Assembly (NCBI GenBank): GCA_024336345.1
Contig: JANFOG010000002.1
Coordinates: 3,224,001 to 3,288,000, forward strand
Reading direction: 5' to 3'
Length of the DNA: 64,000 nt
From: Mariannaea sp. PMI_226
Taxonomy: Eukaryota > Ascomycota > Sordariomycetes > Hypocreales > Nectriaceae
Position numbers and translations under genes: made by a program. Each line of letters opens with the position of its first letter. Position 1 is the first letter of the stretch. Below the pieces are notes generated by a model. It saw only the letters and a list, made by a program, of their open reading frames with translations. It was not told the DNA's origin and did no database searches. Shown piece by piece: positions 48,375 to 59,283 of this stretch.

Positions 48375-49365
48375 GATGGCCACGAATCTCGAGCGTCGAC
48401 GATGCTATACTTACGCTCCCAAGGTTGATGCAACTTGTCGAAGCCGGGACTTGAGGATTGTCACTTTCCACTGACGACGACCAGGTCAAGAAGAGAGGAC
48501 AGCTTGGAGCTTACATGCACCCAATCAGGAATAGTCTCAAGGGGAAGGTGGGGTCCGGCAGTACGTACTTGGTAAATTCACGTTGTCCAGGTCCTGCCAA
48601 CACGAAGGTTTCAATTTCCAAAGTACGTACACACAGGACAGCCCCGAGGTTTTCCCGACTCTTCGCTGGTATGTCGGTACTTGCGAAGAGTACCTACCTA
48701 CCTGTGTGCGAAGGCTGTCCCTCTAAGCACGCGTTCGATTAAAATAACAGCACCAATTCATTCCTTAGCCTCGCCCCCTCTCAATGTGCCATCAGCAATG
48801 TACGGATATGTAAATATCTGCCATGTGCAATTGCGTTGGAGAATATCAGGCTGTTCCGGTGAGGCGTACGCTTGACTCTTCTCAAACTAATTCATAGATT
48901 ATTGTATTCATTTTGCTCGGAGCATTTAACTCATCCTACTCAAAACCGTAGCCTTGCGTTTGCGTCGCTACAGAGTGGCCGTTATCTTGCGCCAGGACAG
49001 GAGAAAATAAAACCACACGAGGGGAGAGCACAATCGTCAGAACTGGAGAGAGAAAAAAAGATATAATAAACCCAATGAAAACAAGACTCATATGATCCCA
49101 TTGGCATATTGTCGTCTAATTTTTGTGTGTATTGTACACCTGCTCACCCGTAGCAGAACAGGGACCTAGAAACCTCTATGCAGTACCGCCACTTGTATCC
49201 TCAATCATACACCGAGTTTTTGGTCGAAACTCATTGTACATGGGTTAGGACTTGGATATTTACGGCTGGGCCATGTGCCCACCGTGTGGTGTCCGTCCCT
49301 TATCCTCTTCATTCTTCCTCCCTAGTCTCGTCTCGATATCCTCCATACATCAACCAGTTCCCATT
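48375..49365. promoter_or_regulatory. STT3 upstream region
   Basis: About 1 kb; must hold the STT3 promoter, and the 3' flank of the ATP synthase subunit e gene at its right end. GTACGTAC, GGTACTT and TACCTACCTACC words lie at 48560-48710. No gene recognised; the frame at 48458-48742 has no domain. Confidence 0.55.
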
Positions 49366-49902
49366 TTAAGGGTTCTCCTTGGCAACCTTCAACAGTAGCT
49401 TCTCGAGATCGAACTTGGGGTCATTAGGGTCGGTGATAACTGTTTCATGAATTAGTCCGAGTTATCCTCGCAGACTGACTGCCGTTGTCGGAGCGCCAGT
49501 AGCTCCACCAATTTGCGATGCTATCCAGCCTCGAGTAACATACCATCGCTCGCCGATGAAGCGGCAGGGTTTGTCTTCTTCGCAAACTCGGCCTTGGCCT
49601 GCTGGATCAAGCGCTCCTTGTGCTCGTACTCGTGCTTGGCGTGCTCAGCCTTTTGGGTGCTGGTAATGGCGCGCTGGTGGGTGAAGCCATAGAAGACACC
49701 CAGTCCGAGGGCAGACCACCGCAAAACCTGAACATGACTTCAATTAGCCTCCTAACTCTAGTTTGTGGCGATTTGACTGCGTTGCTTCGGCTCGAACGAC
49801 CGGGGGGTGGCATGGTTGAGGCTGAACTTGGGACGATTTTATGCCACGGCCGAGCGGGCAATCGGAAAGGGTACTACGCACGTTCACACCGGTCGAAGCC
49901 AT
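49366..49902 (-). CDS. ATP21: Mitochondrial F1Fo-ATP synthase subunit e
   Basis: Small inner-membrane subunit e (yeast Tim11/Atp21) that supports ATP synthase dimer formation and cristae shape. Three exons, 49902-49882 (21 nt), 49727-49544 and 49439-49366, give 92 residues. The sequence starts MASTGVNVLRWSALGLGVFY, an N-terminal helix with the family's Gly-spaced face (GLGVFYG), followed by a charged helical region QKAEHAKHEYEHKERLIQQA and a short tail DPNDPKFDLEKLLLKVAKEN. Splices at GTGCGT and GTATGT donors keep frame. Length and organisation match the family. Divergent from the dynein intermediate chain gene, 763 bp between starts. Confidence 0.95.
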
Positions 49903-50665
49903 TGGGAATACGATCGCAAAATATCGGAAATCGAAAGGAGAGTTAGGTCGATAGTCGGAGGTCGACAATGGCTTGTCAATGGACCCGGTCGGGGTGGCTC
50001 GAGGGAATTACTTGGGTCGGCGTGAGGTGAAGGTTTGAAAAGTCCTCGGGAAAAGTCGCATGGAGTTTTTCCAGGCTCTCAGCAAAACGACTACTGGCGG
50101 CTAGGAAGCTCGGGCGAGCTAATTAGAGCGAGCCAGTGAGCCGGCCGACGGGATCACGTGCTTGATCCGTTCCCCCCTTGATAACTAGAAGTACCTAGCA
50201 ATGGCGACGGGTTCAGAAGACAGCCCCCCAGCCAAAGCCAGACAGACAGACAGGGAACGGAGTACGGTACAAAGTACATGTACCTGTAGAGGTGGTCCCT
50301 TGCAGGGCGGTTCTGGGAAGTGTTCTACGTACTATCCTGGACTCCAAACAAAGAGTCTAATATTATATTCTTACCTTAAGGAACATGGGACTGAAGTTCA
50401 TCACTACATAAACAAAGCAACACCCTTCAACCACATACAATCCACAACTTCTTGTGAAACCACCACGAATTTTACTGCACCACCTAAAAGCGCCGAGCTC
50501 CAATATCCTTCAAAGACCCCTATCTCTCCGTCCTTGCTCAAACCTGTTCCCCTCAACACCATCTCCACCTCGAGTCGATCGACCCTTTCCCGCCTTCACC
50601 TCCAAATCTGCATCACCCTGAATAGCTCCCTCGCGCATCAATCGCACCCGCAATGAGCCGGTAAG
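49903..50665. promoter_or_regulatory. Divergent promoter, ATP21 / dynein intermediate chain
   Basis: 763 bp between two divergent start codons. The half next to the dynein gene (50400-50650) is C/A-rich leader. GGAGTACGGTACAAAGTACATGTACC occurs near 50258-50284, here noted as GGAGTACGGTAC plus AAAGTACATGTACC. A three-codon upstream ORF sits immediately before the dynein start. Confidence 0.6.
50653..50664 (+). promoter_or_regulatory. Minimal upstream ORF (MSR*) abutting the dynein IC start
   Basis: ATG AGC CGG TAA, with the stop ending one base before the main ATG at 50666. Both ATGs start ATGAG. CCG/GTAAG inside it also looks like a splice donor, so it could instead be removed or rearranged by splicing. 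Confidence 0.5.
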
Positions 50666-52811
50666 ATGAGTGCTACGCAACAGCGACGAGAGGAAATCCT
50701 CGCCAAGAGAGCTAAGCTTGCAGAGCTCAAGCGGCAGAGGGAGCTTCGCCAGGCCACTGGTCGAACCAGTATAGGCTCTCCAAGTGATGTTAGTTCCCAG
50801 GCTGCGCCTTCGCCCTTTTCCATCCAGGTCCCGTATTAACAACGACTTGCAGTCGACGTCACCAACACCCGGACGAGCGGAGAGTCGCCGCGACATCGAT
50901 CATCTCCTCGAGATTCTCGCCGGAGAAAGCAGACCAGGCTCAACTGTTACTGGCGGCGCCGCCTCCCCTGCTGCGCGAGGCAGTCGCCCCAACAGTGTTC
51001 TCAGTGCGGGTGAAATTAGTAACGAGCCATCTGAGGCTGCCCCTACATCTAGCACACAAGCTCCTCCTGGCCCGATCAGTCTTACAACGGTTCCACTCAC
51101 GACTGTCTACGTATGTCCGCCTTCACCGGTGAAGGAGGTCTTCTCCTACAGCAAGGGTGTCCAGACCACCGATGAATGGACCCTTCCCGCCAGACCAAGA
51201 GCTCAGTCACTGCTCTCAGACACCGACGATATCCCTGGGACCACCTCCACGCCCAGCAAGAGGCTGAGCAGGAGAGAACGAGACCGAGAAGAGGAACTGC
51301 GCACAAAAATAAGAGAGGAGATTGAGGAAGAGTTGAGGGCTACAAGAGAGTTCTTAGTCGATGGAGTTATCTCTCATGATACTGTCACGTCAACCAACTA
51401 TCCTTCAAGGAATCTTACTGCCGAAGAATTAGATGCGGTGGCGCAATCCGACGAGTTCATCGACTTCCTCGACAAGTCTACCAAAGTAATTGAGAGAGCT
51501 CTGGAGCAAGAGACATATGATATTCTTACAGATTATGCGCTACAAGGTCAGGATGTGGATGACGAGGATGAAGAGAGTGGGAATACAGGCGGCCGCGGAA
51601 AGCACCGCGTAAAAGAGGTGGCTCAGTTTTTTGACGAACGCTGGTCTAAAAAGCGAATGATTAGCGGAATTGACTTCTCGCCCAAGTTCAGCGAGCTTCT
51701 CCTCGCTTCTTATACCAAGAACCCAACCGCACCCCATGAGCCTGATGGGTTGGTCCAGGTATGGAATCTTCATATGCAAGACAGGCCGGAGTATGTCTTT
51801 ACGGCCCAGTCGGACATCTTGACCGCCAAATTTTCACCCTATCACAACAACCTCATCATCGGCGGCTCCTACAGTGGTCAAGTGTTGCTTTGGGATACGA
51901 GAGCAAAGGCAGCACCCGTGCAGAAAACGCCTCTCACCGGATATGGACATGCTCATCCCATTTACTCCGTTGATATTGTTGGTACCCAGAACGCCAACAA
52001 TATTATCTCATGCTCTACGGACGGTGTGGTCTGTGGTTGGAGTATGGACGTGTTTGCACAACCTCAAGAGCTTCTCGAACTGAAGAATCCTACCCAAGCC
52101 AAGGTGGCAGTTGAGGATGTGAGCCCTACATGTCTATCTTTCCCTCAGACCGACCCAACATTCTTCCTCGTGGGTAGCGAAGAAGGCACCATCTTCCCTT
52201 GTCATCGATACGACAGGGCCGGAGCCAAAGCAGGTGTCGACAAGAAGATTAGCTACAAAGGACATACTGCCCCCGTCATGTCGGTCGACTTCCACCCCGC
52301 TAGAGGCCCGGTAGATCTTGGCGACTTGATGATTTCATCTTCGTTGGACTGGAGCGTCAAGCTTTGGAAGGTCCGTGCCCCTGCAGCCACTTCTACACTA
52401 GGCTCTGGCGACGGCAGTATTTCGCCACTGATCGACTTCGTGCGAGAAGACGTGGTATACGACGCGAAGTGGTCGCCTGTCAAGCCCAGCGTCTTTGCCC
52501 TCGTGGACGGCGCCGGGTGGTTAGAGCTTTGGGATATCGCTGTGGAGACGGAAGAGCCCGTGTCACGAATATCCCCAAGTGCTCGGAAGGATGGCAGGAC
52601 TATGCTCTCCAAGAGCCTCAACAAGGTGGCTTGGGAGCCCAATGAGGGCAAACGTCTGGCCACGGGTGGAATTGACGGCTCACTCACAGTGTTCGAGGTG
52701 GCCAGTGGACTAGGTGGGAAAGAAGGACTGAAGAACGAGGACTGGACGAATGTGAAGAAGCTTGTGAATCGCCTGGAGGCGGTAGGCCTGAATGGGTCAG
52801 TGATGGTTTAG
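50666..52811 (+). CDS. Cytoplasmic dynein intermediate chain
   Basis: WD-repeat intermediate chain of cytoplasmic dynein; links heavy chains to light chains and to dynactin for retrograde transport and nuclear positioning. Exons 50666-50788 and 50853-52811 (64-bp intron, GTTAGT donor) give 693 residues. N-terminus MSATQQRREEILAKRAKLAE is the charged coiled coil that binds p150/NudE in the family. A Ser/Pro-rich linker follows; VFSYSKGVQTTDEW is a probable light-chain-binding segment. Helical LRTKIREEIEEELRATREF precedes about six WD repeats from residue 320 on, with VQVWNLHMQDRPEYVF, GSYSGQVLLWDTR, DGVVCGWSMD, SSSLDWSVKLWKV, GWLELWDI and GGIDGSLTVFEV. No anomaly except the abutting upstream ORF. 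Confidence 0.95.
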
Positions 52812-54585
52812 AGCTTTGGTATTGGAGTATAAGCAAGCAGCCTTCTGTGCGCATTTCAGTTTTGTTATCAAGGTCATTGTCCTGTATACCCCCAAAGACC
52901 ATGGTCGGATGAAACAAAGATGGGTACATCATTATTACACTCGAAGTTCCTTAGCATATATTAATAATTGACTACACTTGTATGCCTAGCATGTGCATCA
53001 CGCTGTGAATTTGTTTGACGCGAGAGTTCTGGCATGCTAATTCATTGCTTATATCCATCTCCTTACCATAAGAAAGAGAATGTCTTTATAATCTTGTACT
53101 GTAAGGATCTCACTTCTGACAGAAAGGACACTTCTAAGTGCATCCGCAAGCGAACTGAGTGCGGATGTGTTGCTGCCGTGGGTCTCTCACGGTATGTAAT
53201 CACGTGAGCCGCGCCCAGTATTAAAATCCCACGATGTCTGCACTGGGCCTCACCTCGATCTTTCTCCTTTTCCCGCAACCCAGGCGAAACATAAACGTTG
53301 GACATCAAGTAGCGTGAATGTAAGATGTGCTTGCGCTTGCTTCATCCATAATGAACCATATTGCCTGCTCTTGAACCCTAATGGCTCGCCTGCAACTCGT
53401 CTGATTACCACTCGGCCAGATACTTTCACAGGTAAGCCTTTTTATTCTCGCTGCCCTCTCACATCACAAAACCCTTTCATGATGGATCCATTTTTTTGGA
53501 TTCTGCAATTCTGAACGCTACGGTGGCATCTCGCCGCTGTAGCTTCATGTGGACAATCTTTTAGCTGAGTCAGGGTTACCCCAGCTTGTTTGCTTGTCGA
53601 TATTCGCCTTTCTCAATGATACTGACGAGTGAAATTCATATAGATCTCCTCCTTGCCTGCCTACCCCCTATGTATCAATGGGGATGTAATCAGGGTACCG
53701 ATCCCCAGACACTTTAAAGCCATTTATCAAGCTCCCCATGGCCTTCATCTCTTCACCACGTAGAGTAGATTGGCGTTGTCAGCAACGCATGTCACTGTTG
53801 TCGCTCCCGAAGCGGCACAATGATCGGTATTCCCAGGCGAGTACTTAGACTGCCCATACAATCCATTGCAAGGCTGTGACGATGTGCGATGTTGCCTCTC
53901 CGCCATGGCTTGAACCTGACGGACGAGCCTTATGCTGTAGATCAAGTCCTCTTGCTTGATGCGAGGGAAGGCAACGCATACTCAATGCTTCCCTGTAATC
54001 TACGAGATGTACATGATCCTGCGGGTAAGCATATGATTCAAGGTCAGCAGGCCGATGCCCCGTAGTCAAATCGTAGACGGGAGACAGAACAATCTCGTCT
54101 TCCAATCGGATGACAGGCGATGGTTTGAATGTCGAGCTAGTGCCGGCAGCATCACTGGCATAATCCAGAATATCCCGGTCGAACATGTTAAGCCCTGGCT
54201 CAGCTGCTACAATCATGACCTGTGTCGGAGCCTCCTAAATCATATCTACACACGCATTCGGAAGATGAAAACTGCCAATTCTGCCGGTGTTAGTGTATTC
54301 CTTCTGACAACCCAACGGGGCCATATCCTGAAATCTACCTAAGAAGAACAACATATCTCATCTCTAATCAACACTCAAGAGCAATTCGCGTGGCGGACCA
54401 GCGTTTCCTGTATTTTTAACCACAGCTAAACCCAGTGGTAGCAGTTGTGATCATTGGTTTTGCAAACCTAACTCTCAAAATAGACCCTGAAAGACTGCGT
54501 GAAAAACGGTGCTCAATTGTCATCGTGATCATGCTGTATATTATCCGCTGGAGGCCAGAGGAAAGAAGATGCCGTTGAGTAAAGA
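52812..54585. other. Spacer with one doubtful ORF
   Basis: 1.8 kb convergent interval between the dynein IC gene and the leftward CCCH gene. Only the candidate at 53745-54216 has coding-like sequence. The rest (52812-53700, 54217-54585) shows nothing recognisable. Confidence 0.5.
53745..54216 (-). pseudogene. Candidate small gene or gene fragment, two overlapping frames
   Basis: From a true ATG at 54216 a 123-codon frame runs to 53845, with coding-like composition at first (FDRDILDYASDAAGTSSTF, VIRLEDEIVLSPVYDL). A second frame overlaps from about 53945 to 53745 and carries a Cys-containing end (QPCNGLYGQSKYSPGN, then ATTVTCVADNANLLYVV) like small secreted or carbohydrate-binding modules of fungi. 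No acceptable intron joins the two: the GTATGC donor near 53980 gives stops with nearby acceptors. It may be a decayed gene, two unrelated frames or chance. No signal peptide. Confidence 0.25.
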
Positions 54586-55491
54586 TCAGATTTCGATCAA
54601 GTCGTCTTCTTCGTCAAGTGCATGCTCAGCGTTCAACGTGCTACCCGTCACTTCGTTAAGATCATTGTCGGGTCTTTGGGCCACCTCGGAACCAGTTTCC
54701 TTTCTTTCCTTTCTGGCCATCAATAACTTATCTTTCCTATATCTACGCCTCTTGGACGACTTCCTCTTTGCCGTAATAGCGGCCGCTGTCACAACTGTTT
54801 CAGGCAAAACATTGGTGGGCATCATCGGAGGCACGCCGAGCGCAGTAAGCCACCACTGCGGGTAGCTGTTTAGACCGACAGATGCAAGATCTTTGAGTGA
54901 GTTGGGCATAGAGTGTTTATAGCGGCACGAAAACCCCCGCTTGCACGCACCCTTGAGGCACCAGTTTCGGCAATACTCGTTCTTGGGAGAGTTGCTCGAT
55001 TCCCCAATAGGGGACCCGTGCATTGATTCCCCTGCGGGTGATACAGACTGTTTGGGCCGCCATGCATCCTCCCTGAGCGGGTTATGACGGCTTGAGGCAA
55101 GGCCTTGAACTGGCACACCAGAGGGCTTGGTGGAAGGTGTCGTTGAGACGCTGTCCGTATGACTGAGCTCGACCGAGGCAATAGATGATGCATCCGTGCT
55201 ATCGCCAGCAAGGCCTTTGATGTTAACATCTTCTTCGGAGATGCAAAACTTGAGCTGGTAAGTATCGGTCTCTCGATGGTATGAGCCAACATTGGTCATA
55301 CCCGTGGCCTGCTCTGGCTGGAGCTGTCGAGGGACGCCAACGACCTCGAACCACTCAGGTAGCAGGTCTAAGGGAACCAAAGGAACTATGGTACCGGGTT
55401 GAACTATCAGCTCGCCCGCCGCGGTGAAGCGCTCTAGGCCTGGGCGGACGAGACAGAAAAGGGGCTTGGGAGGGTTGGAAGAAGCCAGCAT
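54586..55491 (-). CDS. Single CCCH zinc-finger protein
   Basis: 301 residues from ATG 55491 without introns. The N-terminus MLASSNPPKPLFCLVRPGLE and a block up to residue 90 (GTIVPLVPLDLLPEWFEVVG) look like a small folded domain. A Ser/Thr/Pro-rich linker follows. One CCCH finger, EYCRNWCLKGACKRGFSCRY then KH, fits C-x8-C-x5-C-x3-H spacing (about residues 175-195), usually RNA binding. After the finger comes YPQWWLTALG and a basic cluster KRKSSKRRRYRKDK that may be a nuclear signal; the end is acidic (DEEDDLIEI). An in-frame upstream ATG at 55611 would add 40 hydrophobic residues but reads through leader-like sequence. Specific function unknown. Confidence 0.82.
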   Translation of the reverse strand: MLASSNPPKPLFCLVRPGLERFTAAGELIVQPGTIVPLVPLDLLPEWFEVVGVPRQLQPEQATGMTNVGSYHRETDTYQLKFCISEEDVNIKGLAGDSTDASSIASVELSHTDSVSTTPSTKPSGVPVQGLASSRHNPLREDAWRPKQSVSPAGESMHGSPIGESSNSPKNEYCRNWCLKGACKRGFSCRYKHSMPNSLKDLASVGLNSYPQWWLTALGVPPMMPTNVLPETVVTAAAITAKRKSSKRRRYRKDKLLMARKERKETGSEVAQRPDNDLNEVTGSTLNAEHALDEEDDLIEI

Positions 55492-55796
55492 GGTAACGAC
55501 AGGTGGTATATGGAAGGCAATTAGACTGTTGAAGCCATGACTGACAAGCACGTATCGCAATAAATAGTGTAAAAAAACAGGAGACTTTATATTTAGCAAA
55601 TCGTAGTACATACAACTCTAAAGCAAGCAATGCTGTGCGTCTAAAATAGGCGAGATTGTATGTGTGTACGTGGCGTATGTGTGTGTGTGTGTGTCTGTGT
55701 GTGTTTGTTTGTTTTTTTGTTTTGCACATGTATGCGTTTTCCTCTATCGCTGGCTTGCCTTCATATGAAAACAAACAATATTTTACGTACATCTCG
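55492..55796. other. Short tandem spacer with GT repeat
   Basis: 305 bp between the tubulin cofactor E stop and the CCCH start; holds the GT microsatellite and presumably the CCCH promoter. Confidence 0.6.
55676..55712. repeat. GT dinucleotide microsatellite
   Basis: GT repeats with a single CT interruption, passing into GTTT units, in the upstream spacer of the CCCH gene. Confidence 0.9.
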
Positions 55797-57689
55797 TCAC
55801 CTCGTCTCAACACGGACTTTGACATCCTGTCCGTCAACACAGTAACCCAGCTGTCTAGGGCCGTCCTTCAGCTCGACCTCTCTCTTGATCCAACGTCCTG
55901 GTTTTCCTGATGCATCTTCTGATGCGTGCGTGTCTATACCCTGCCGTTCCCTCTCTTCCTCGGCTTCTTCTTCGTCGCTGCTATCCCCTTCTTGATCATC
56001 GAATCCAGCAACAGGATCCCACTCCCCAGTCTCCCAGGTCAAGGCTAGCTTGAGGGGGGAAATACCAAATAATTTCCCCGCAATGCCCTTTACAGCATAA
56101 ATATCAAACGATTTGGGAATTTGAGTGTTCTTCGTGATCTGGCCCGGCTCACTGTCGAGATGAAACTCAACAGTTATAAGCCTTGCGTCGATGAAAGCAG
56201 GGTTCATTTTTGGGCGACGAACAACGATGGGTTCGCCATACGTTTCACACAATTCCGCATAACGGGGGTGAAGGGCGATAATGTGAGGCGCTTCCGTTTC
56301 CGGCGCAGCTGAAAGTTGTTTGCCAATTCGTGAGAGGTAAAACATCTCGGCATCAATGCGGTCATCTGGTGTAATGTGACTGAAATTAAGAGACTTGAGA
56401 GCACCAAGACGCGCGATAGTGAACATATGCGACTCCTCCGAGGAGGACGTATTGGTCTCCATATCAGCAGCATCATACACAGGATTGTGGCTGATACGTA
56501 GACTTCGGAGGCCGGGAAAGTGTTTCGGCAGATTATCTATAAAGGACCATGTTTGGATGTTGTTGTATGATACATCAAGATATTCCAAAGATTGAGGAAA
56601 CACGGGAGCTTCGACTCCCTCTGGCGAAATGGCGGTAATGTTGTTCCCTTTGAGATGAAGGCTACGTAGTGCAGTGAGGGGGGCAATGGCACCCAGGTCC
56701 GCCATGGTTGAGAAGAAGTTGAATTCTAGAGTGAGAGTTGTCAACGTAGAAGATAAAAGACCACCATAGCTGATGCATGGAAGAGAAAACAACTGGTTAG
56801 AAGTTGCATTGAGGGATGTGAGGGAGGGACATTTGGCTGCAAGATGGCCCATGTCTTCCCAGGTCATCAGCGTCTCCTCGAGGAAAAGTTCCTTGACGCC
56901 ATTGAAGGCGCCTTCAGAGTCATCCTCTAGTATCCCTTGGAGTCTATTGCCACTGCAATAACATGTGTGAGCAGTTTTGGTGGAATGAATGTTGAATACG
57001 TCTTGCTATTTTTGCTGCGTAAAAGGGGGGGAGAAGCTTACCTGAGCCTTAGACTGTCAAGTGAGGGAAGCTCACGGCATATGTCTGTTACTGGACCGAG
57101 ACGGTCAAATAAGTTGCGGCTCAGATCCAGGTGAGTGATCTTGGGACAAGTTTTTGTGATGATGCCCTCCTCCTCATCTTGTGCCAGAGCAGACAGAATT
57201 CGCAGGTCGTCAACGACGACGACCTTGAGCTCGCCGATGTTGGCCTGCTTGGTGCGGATCTTCTCAAAGCCGACTTCCTCCGCGCGCTTTCCGAAGAAGA
57301 AAATCTCTTCGGCGGCCCTTCGGCCATCTGCAAGGGTGTATTCAGAGGCATACTTTACATTGACAGCATCCAGGAAGTGGCGCGAGGGATCTGCTGGGCG
57401 TGATGGCCGCACAAAGGACGCCACGATGGGGGATTTTGAGGTGCCTACGAGAAGACGGTTAGACGCTGGCACACACACAAACACGCACACGAGCAGAGGG
57501 ATGGGATGAGACGCTACATGAAAAGTATCGCACGCCCTTATGGCAGCCATCATGTTTGCCGCGTGCCGGGTCGTCCCATTCTACGCCCAACCAGCTGCCT
57601 GTTGTGCCTGCGACTTCACCGATGTACCTCACAGTACAGAGAGCACCATCGTAGGAGATTCGCTGCCCGGTGTAGTATGACGGAGCCAT
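55797..57689 (-). CDS. TBCE: Tubulin-specific chaperone E (cofactor E, Pac2-like)
   Basis: Tubulin folding cofactor E binds alpha-tubulin and, with cofactors C and D, yields assembly-competent dimers. Exons 57689-57518, 57444-57042 and 56952-55797 give 576 residues. The CAP-Gly domain is at residues 5-75: YTGQRISYDGALCTVRYIGE, WLGVEWDDPARGKHDG and HKGVRYFSC; the first splice restores the domain end (FSCTSKSPIVASFVRP). Leucine-rich repeats run from about 140 to 340 (ITHLDLSRNLFDRLG, LRSLHLKGNNITAI, LEYLDVSYNNIQTW, LRSLRISHNPV). The C-terminal ubiquitin-like domain (about 430-576) contains ITVEFHLDSEP and ends QLGYCVDGQDVKVRVETR, with an acidic SSDEEEAEEE insertion. The 73-bp first intron contains a CA-rich tract. 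Tandem with the CCCH gene. Confidence 0.95.
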
Positions 57690-59283
57690 TAGGAAGTGAT
57701 AAGAAGAATCTGGAGATGCAAAGTACAGGCTCTTTGCAGAGATTAGCCTGTTTGCACACGATGGCCCGGATGTGTGTGAGGTTGAGGTGGATATTGACTT
57801 GAGCGATGACAGAATTTGAGGATTGGACAGTGAGTTGTGGCATCTTCCTAGGGGAGTAGCAGTATTTCGTGGGGGGGAATGCAGCTAGACAGCCACTAAT
57901 TGTAGATTATAGCAAACGGTCTTAGGAATAAGAACAACACGCAAAAAGGGTTGAAGAAATAATCACGAGAGTCATCTAGTTAGGGACTCATTTTATCGAT
58001 GTGAATAATTATCTCGATTACATATTGATTCTCCTACCCGTCTGAATCGACCGTCCTGATGTTTGTCGCCTAGATTTTATCCCCAACTCACTCTGTAAAC
58101 CTTACAGCCTTTTGTAAGTGATGGGAGTAAGAATTCTAGAACTAGATGAAAACTTGATATTTGCAGTTCGCCAGGATACATCTGCACTTAAGAGCATAAC
58201 AGAGCAAATCTCATCTATTTTTGTCATCTGCCAGCTATCCTGGGATGTTGAAAATCCATATAACTTCAGGGTAGGTAGGCTACGAAGGAAGTGCGCACTG
58301 CTTAGGACTGTCATCAGAACGACAAAGGGAAAATTTGGTTGTGAATAATAAGCACATTGTGAATGGCAGAGATACCCTTATCTAGACATACTCAGACTTA
58401 CAACTTTTTTACTTCAAATGCGTTGGACTAAAACGAATCGCAGTATTTTGTTCAGTGGGAACCAGCTAAGAGTTGGTTCCTCTCTTTCCCTTCATCATCT
58501 TCCAGTCCCACTGTCCGCTGTGGTTCAGCCACCCAGCCACTACCGGCTCCACTGGGCATACATGACCAGGCAATCCATTCATGGTTCGGCCACCAAACTT
58601 GCAGACTACATGCAAACCTACTTATCGTAGAGAAATCTCTCAATTGTACAAATGGATTCAACTTCTGGCCACTCTTCTCCCGCTAGCACCGCTGCAGACA
58701 CAAGCTGTGCAGATGAATGTGACCGAAGATGCGCAGAGCTGATTTCCTTTGGTATGCTGCTTCAACACCTCTCGACGGAGACCACGCTACTAGATTTCAA
58801 TCCTCCAGCGAGTGGCCCACGGCAAGTCACCCTGAAATCGGAGACGCCTGAATCACGGAAGCCTGGCAGTGGGGAAAGAGACCAATAAAACATGTCTACA
58901 TCTGTACAGCACCTGTGTCCCCTGGTGGAGCCGAGGTCGCCGACTGAGCTCGACCTTATCATCATCACGAAGACCATCCCGAGCGGGCGACGAATGAGAA
59001 GGTTGTGATGAGACCCGAATGTGTGATTGACATTATTGGTGAGAAATCTGCACCACATCAGACCATTGTTGATTGCACGCTGACTCAACTCAAGGAAAAT
59101 TCAATTGACGTATGGTTAACTCTTGGTGCAGAGTAAGGCTAGCTAATTGATATGATATCAATGGTTACAGAAAAAAAGAGTGCAGTTTGGGTCGTCACAA
59201 TCTGTCGTACGGAAGAAAACAGGAACAAGAGCAAAAACAACAAAAGAAAAGAAATCCTACGGGGATTTCAGTTTCAATCTGAT
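57690..59283. other. Spacer with one doubtful short ORF
   Basis: 1.6 kb between the TBCE start and the stop of the next leftward gene. AT-rich at 57950-58060. Apart from the frame at 58652-58888 nothing is recognisable; no RNA gene found. Confidence 0.5.
58652..58888 (+). CDS. Doubtful short ORF, Cys-containing
   Basis: ATG-initiated 78-codon frame starting MDSTSGHSSPASTAADTSCA with Cys-Asp/Glu-rich sequence (CADECDRRCAELISFG). A GTATGC donor at about 58753 could splice to TACAG at 58910, giving a shorter end. No homologue recognised; may be a remnant of a transcription-factor-like gene or chance. Confidence 0.2.
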   Translation: MDSTSGHSSPASTAADTSCADECDRRCAELISFGMLLQHLSTETTLLDFNPPASGPRQVTLKSETPESRKPGSGERDQ

